Shown here piece after piece: positions 42,017-45,550 of a DNA stretch of 45,550 nt. The stretch comes from Prevotella ihumii (lineage in GTDB: Bacteria > Bacteroidota > Bacteroidia > Bacteroidales > Bacteroidaceae). The position numbers were made by a program, and so were the translations under genes. Every line of letters begins with the position of its first letter. Positions within the stretch are counted from its first letter, which is position 1. Location: the NCBI RefSeq assembly GCF_900155655.1, contig NZ_LT706987.1, positions 2,232,749 through 2,278,298 of the forward strand, read 5' to 3'. Below the pieces are notes generated by a model. It was not told the DNA's origin and searched no databases. It worked only from the letters and a program-made list of their open reading frames with translations.

Positions 42017-43948
42017 CTATTTCAGACTATTTCTTATTTCTTGTTTTATGCTTTCTATATCTATTTTGCAGATGGTGCGAAGCTGTTGTACCGTGCCTTG
42101 TTCTATGAATTCATCGGGCATTCCCATTCGTTTGATGGTTGGTTTAAATCCATTGTCGCCCATCCATTCCATCACCGCACTACCTAAGCCACCATTACGC
42201 ACGCCGTCTTCTATGGTGATAATCTGCTCGTAGGTTGTCCCCACTTCTTTTAATATCGCCTCATCTAATGGTTTCAAGAAACGCATATCGTAGTGTGCCA
42301 CCTGACCTTCGCAACTATTAGCAGCCTCAAGGTCGGCTATGGCTTTCTGAACATCGTTACCTAAAGGGCCAATGCTCAATACTGCCACCTTTTTCTTATC
42401 GTTTTTACTCAATACACGTTCACATAGCTTGCGTCCTGTTCCCACCTTTACTTCTTCTAATGGGCAACACCAATCCACCAAAACGCCATTGCCACGTGGA
42501 TAACGTATAGCAAAGAAGCCCTTATCAGGCAACTGTGCCGTGTACATCAATCTACGTAACTCGTGCTCGTCCATAGGCGAAGCTATCGTAATATTAGGTA
42601 TTGGGCGAAGGAAAGCCATATCAAAAGCTCCGTGGTGGGTTGCTCCGTCCTCGCCAACCAAACCTGCACGATCCAAACATAGCACAACAGGTAGATTTAA
42701 GATGGCTGCATCGTGAATAATATTATCGTACGCACGCTGCGAGAAAGCACTATAAATATTACAGAAAGGCTGCAATCCGTCTTTTGCCATACCTGCCGAG
42801 AAGGTCATAGCGTGTCCTTCTGCAATACCCACATCAAAAGCACGGTCGGGCAACTCTTGCATCATAATATTCAGCGAACAACCTGAAGGCATTGCTGGCG
42901 TAACGCCCACAATACGAGAGTTTTGTCGAGCCAACTCTACAAGCGTATGTCCGAACACATCTTGAAACTTCGGAGGCTTGTTTGCTGTATCTTGCACAAG
43001 ACGCATACCTGTAGCGGGGTCAAACTTACCAGGAGCGTGCCACACCGTAGCACTCTTTTCAGCTGGTTCGTAGCCTTTGCCTTTTACGGTATGAAGGTGG
43101 AGCAACTTTGGGCCTTTCATATTCTTTAGTTGACGCAATACTCGCACCACTTCCTTCACATCGTTACCATCAAAAGGTCCGAAATAGCGAATGTTCATTC
43201 CCTCAAAGAGGTTTTGCTGTTGCGCTATAGCCGACTTTATAGCGTTGTTTAGACGAATGATACCTTTACGGCGTTCATCGTTCAATACCCCCTTAGCGTG
43301 CAACCATTGTGAAGCTCTGAAACGTAAGTTGTTGTAAGTTTCGTTCGTATCAAGGTTTAAGAGGTACTGTTGCATACCTCCTACTGCACGGTCAATCGAC
43401 ATATCGTTGTCGTTGAGAATGATAAGCAGGTCGTTGGGCTTTGACGATGCATTGTTCAGTCCCTCAAAGGCCAACCCGCCACTCATAGCCCCATCACCTA
43501 TAATGGCTACAACGTGGCGTTCAGGGTGATGTGTCATCTTTGCAGCAACAGCCATTCCTAAGGCTGCCGAAATAGAATTTGAAGCGTGTCCACACGTAAA
43601 TGTGTCGTATTCGCTCTCCTTGGGCGATGGGAAAGGCATCAATCCATTGAGCTTACGATTTTCCGAGAAACGTTCTCTGCGTCCCGTCAATATCTTATGT
43701 CCATAAGCCTGATGGCCTACGTCCCACACAATCCTGTCTTCTGGAGTTTTAAACACGTAATGACAAGCCACTGTAATCTCTGTGGCACCAAGGCTTGAAG
43801 CTAAGTGCCCAGGGTTTACAGCCACCTCTTCTATGATATTCTCCCTCAGCTCGCTGCACAATTCAGGTAGCTCGTCAAGCTCTAATTTGCGCAAGTCGGT
43901 AGGAGCTTCTATTTTGCTTAGTAGTTTGTATTTTTTCTCGTTCGACAT
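42017..43948 (-). CDS. dxs: 1-deoxy-D-xylulose-5-phosphate synthase
   Basis: 643 residues. This thiamine-diphosphate enzyme joins pyruvate and glyceraldehyde 3-phosphate as the first step of the MEP isoprenoid pathway, which supplies the substrates of uppS at 11078. Signatures: [17 protein letters not shown], the ThDP/Mg motif GDGAMSGG (151-158) followed by NDNDMSID, and [18 protein letters not shown] in the pyrimidine-binding domain. It is the first gene of a three-gene unit with trkA and trkH, a pairing seen in related genomes but without an obvious metabolic link. Confidence 0.96.
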   Translation of the reverse strand: MSNEKKYKLLSKIEAPTDLRKLELDELPELCSELRENIIEEVAVNPGHLASSLGATEITVACHYVFKTPEDRIVWDVGHQAYGHKILTGRRERFSENRKLNGLMPFPSPKESEYDTFTCGHASNSISAALGMAVAAKMTHHPERHVVAIIGDGAMSGGLAFEGLNNASSKPNDLLIILNDNDMSIDRAVGGMQQYLLNLDTNETYNNLRFRASQWLHAKGVLNDERRKGIIRLNNAIKSAIAQQQNLFEGMNIRYFGPFDGNDVKEVVRVLRQLKNMKGPKLLHLHTVKGKGYEPAEKSATVWHAPGKFDPATGMRLVQDTANKPPKFQDVFGHTLVELARQNSRIVGVTPAMPSGCSLNIMMQELPDRAFDVGIAEGHAMTFSAGMAKDGLQPFCNIYSAFSQRAYDNIIHDAAILNLPVVLCLDRAGLVGEDGATHHGAFDMAFLRPIPNITIASPMDEHELRRLMYTAQLPDKGFFAIRYPRGNGVLVDWCCPLEEVKVGTGRKLCERVLSKNDKKKVAVLSIGPLGNDVQKAIADLEAANSCEGQVAHYDMRFLKPLDEAILKEVGTTYEQIITIEDGVRNGGLGSAVMEWMGDNGFKPTIKRMGMPDEFIEQGTVQQLRTICKIDIESIKQEIRNSLK

Positions 43949-43974
43949 TATAAAGTAATGTAGATGAATGATTG

Positions 43975-44005
43975 CAAAGGTACACCAAATAGATTGAACG
44001 GCAAA
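43975..44005 (-). promoter_or_regulatory. Promoter of dxs-trkA-trkH
   Basis: On the minus strand TACCTTTG (43982-43975) is preceded by TTTG (44005-44002) with 19 bases between. The start codon is 26 bases downstream of the -7 box. Confidence 0.75.
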
Positions 44006-44069
44006 ATAAATACCACCTATTTTATAGGGTTGGGTGCAAACACTTCATTTATTATCAGAAAGGCACAGA

Positions 44070-44112
44070 CAAAAAAAAGAGAGCTCATCATCACTGATTC
44101 GCCCTCTCTCTG
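44070..44112 (-). terminator. Possible orphan minus-strand terminator
   Basis: AGAGAG on one side and CTCTCTC on the other enclose about 20 bases; on the minus strand the stem is followed by eight T. It would stop transcription arriving from the IS66 side before it reaches dxs. The 14-base sequence CTCATCATCACTGA inside it is repeated at 44163-44176. Confidence 0.4.
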
Positions 44113-44478
44113 TTATAACGAAGCATTGATATGTAAGATAAGTTTTATCTATACACACTAAACTCATCATCACTGACTTGTTTTGCTTCTTTCTAAGTAT
44201 TTTTGAACAGTATTCTCTCTTTTGCTGTCCTACTCAGATATTAACATCAGAAAAAAAATTAAAAGGATTTTTAAATCTATTATAGGAACATTTTACTTCT
44301 TCTCTATACTGGGCAAAGCCTATACCTTGCACCATTATATGTATGGTGGTAGCTGTCAAGACTGCTGTATGTTCTATATTGAAAAGAGATATTTGTCATT
44401 CTTTTTCAAAACTTTTTAAATTCCTTCAATAGCTTTTTGCTCCTACATCAATTGTAACAGAGCCGTTTTTTACCTTTA
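44113..44478. other. Gene-free A/T-rich stretch
   Basis: I see no supported gene. A 65-codon plus-strand frame from a TTG at 44222 has no recognisable domain and no promoter and is judged spurious. Apart from the CTCATCATCACTGA repeat nothing structured stands out. Confidence 0.4.
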
Positions 44479-44671
44479 GGCTGGTTCTATAAATTACCAC
44501 CGTATATAGTCATTAAATTTTTATGAAATGCGTTTTGTTATCTTTTGGCTTCTTTTTAGTTCAAAATGTAAGTTCGTTCAGTCGTGTAGCCCGCTACACT
44601 CCTTCACTCTTTTGCATTTTAACCTCAAAAATAAGCTCAAAATCTAACAAAGCTAATTTATAGAACCAGCC
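44479..44671. repeat. 193-base GGCTGGTTCTATAAATTA-type element with central hairpin
   Basis: Perfect 18-base inverted ends GGCTGGTTCTATAAATTA and complement, flanked by TTTA on both sides (44475-44478 and 44672-44675). The ends are unrelated to CCCAAATCGG, yet length is again 193, TTTTGGCT lies upstream of the hairpin, GCTCAAAAT downstream, and the hairpin GTGTAGC-CC-GCTACAC occupies bases 106-121 (44584-44599). Confidence 0.9.
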
Positions 44672-44809
44672 TTTAATTTTATGCATTTATTCCAATAAAT
44701 GCAGATGTTAAAAAAAACTTGCCTGGAAAAAGAAAAAATAATAAATTTCTGAGAAAAAATAGAATTTTTGATAAGCTTTTACTTACTTTTGCATTTTAAT
44801 AATACCTAT

Positions 44810-45550
44810 GTAACTACTCAGTACCCCTATAGAAATAGGTATGCTGCCTTTACCCTTGCAAATTAGCAAGGGCGAGCAGTACGTCAAATTTGGAATTGCC
44901 GTTTTTCTTGGCGGTGTCAGTCACCGAATGCAGTTTCATGTAGATGTTAGCACCAGCGTCTGTTCTGAAGCAACCACTTACTTTCTGCTTGACTTTTATG
45001 TTCCTCACGCCTCTCTCACTGGCATTGTTGTCATATGGAACTCGCTTATCGGTGAGGAAGGTGAAGATGTAGTCATGGCATTTGTAGAGTCCTTTTTTCA
45101 AGGCGTTGAAGTCCTTGTGTAAGTGATTGGTGCTTTCTTCAAGCAGTCTGTCGAGCCTTTCGTAGAAACCGGCTGCAGCCTTTTTGACTTTCTCCATCGT
45201 CTTGCTTTTCCTTAGGTGAATCGCATCCTGCAACAACTCCGTAAGTCTCGTTGACCATGTCTGGTTCTTATCCAGGTCTGTGAGATATTGTATGTTCCTC
45301 AATAGATGCGCAATGCATACCTGATGTCCTTTGACGTTCAGCCTGAAATAGGTACTGTGCCTGTCCGTCACGAGCGTGACATCAGGAAGGTCGTTGGGGA
45401 AATGCTTCCTCGTTGCGGCCTTGCCGCGGGATTTGTCCTGGAAGAGATAGGTGAGATTGTCGTTCTGGAAGACCCATGCCCAATGGTGCTCCCCACCGAC
45501 GTACAGCCCAGTCTCGTCGGCGCCAGCGACTTCGGCCTCTTCGATACGGT
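44810..45550 (-). mobile_element. IS66-family insertion sequence, partial
   Basis: The element runs off the right edge of the window. Its left end is probably at GTAACTACTCAG (44810), since IS66-family ends usually begin GTAA; the other end is not visible, so this boundary is tentative. Base composition of the transposase gene is clearly more G+C-rich than its A/T-rich surroundings, consistent with recent arrival. Confidence 0.65.
44850..45550 (-). CDS. IS66-family transposase (TnpC type), C-terminal part
   Basis: The frame is open from the window edge to a stop at 44850, about 233 codons; the N-terminal zinc-finger and helix-turn-helix region lies outside. The visible part covers the DDE domain: VAGADETGLYVGG with the first Asp, VTLVTDRHSTYF with the second, and NNASERGVRNIKVKQKVSGCF with the Glu. 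A shorter frame starting GTG at 45371 is only an internal part. The family call is based on the SERxxRxxKVKQKVSGC pattern. Confidence 0.88.
   Translation of the reverse strand, partial: RIEEAEVAGADETGLYVGGEHHWAWVFQNDNLTYLFQDKSRGKAATRKHFPNDLPDVTLVTDRHSTYFRLNVKGHQVCIAHLLRNIQYLTDLDKNQTWSTRLTELLQDAIHLRKSKTMEKVKKAAAGFYERLDRLLEESTNHLHKDFNALKKGLYKCHDYIFTFLTDKRVPYDNNASERGVRNIKVKQKVSGCFRTDAGANIYMKLHSVTDTAKKNGNSKFDVLLALANLQG

Noticed and set aside
44222..44419. 65-codon plus-strand frame with a CxxCC motif
   Set aside because: TTG start, no promoter, no neighbouring partner and A/T-rich low-complexity translation.

Overview
The window looks like Bacteroidota chromosome, most likely a Prevotella-type member of the Prevotellaceae. 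The evidence is a moderate-to-low GC content, repeated promoters of the Bacteroidota type (TTG or TTTG, about 19-21 bases, then TAnnTTTG), weak Shine-Dalgarno signals, and lineage-typical gene families: DUF4292, DUF6242, PorG-like DUF6089, HYC_CC_PP-like, TonB receptors and Skp/OmpH paralogues. No tRNA, rRNA or CRISPR array was recognised.

Layout. 1-2213: a gene-poor stretch of small palindromes, then a plasmid-type RepB/Rep_3 replication initiator. 2352-5328: a metal-linked cluster (small membrane protein, TonB receptor, HMA protein). 5706-14006, minus strand: cell-envelope block of lipoprotein, PorG-like barrel, uppS, bamA, three Skp-like chaperones and murI. 14211-16764: divergent pckA and upp. 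16765-19670: gene-poor, rich in repeats, holding an IS630-family element whose transposase needs a -1 frameshift. 19671-23854: folP, the diadenylate cyclase gene and a large outer-membrane barrel protein. 24905-27330: pta and ackA. 27807-32938, minus strand: dut, TPR protein, DUF4292 lipoprotein and an EnvC-like protein, divergent from dgt (33077). 34547-38917: a hydrolase fused to a degenerate HAD domain, and a nuclease-helicase. 39160-43948, minus strand: dxs-trkA-trkH. 44850-45550: an IS66-family transposase running off the edge.

The most unusual content lies between the genes. Six elements at 17039, 19235, 23980, 27488, 38943 and 44479 have a common basic length of 192-193 bases (one carries a further 65-base hairpin insert). 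They carry one of two unrelated terminal inverted repeats, yet all hold the same two-base-loop hairpin at bases 106-121 counted from the same end. The stem differs between subtypes with compensating changes. Shorter relatives (2111-2213, 5487-5580) share one of the terminal repeats but enclose arrays of a 9-base unit GACnnGTCn. All four convergent gene junctions in the window hold one of these elements. Two copies sit inside another repeat bounded by TTATACACATCTCTGTTTA, which lets the empty site and a TTTAA target duplication be read directly.

A plasmid-type initiator beside essential genes (bamA, murI, uppS, dxs) fits a secondary chromosome of the kind known in some Prevotella species; this is inference. 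All coordinates were read by eye and no database search was run.
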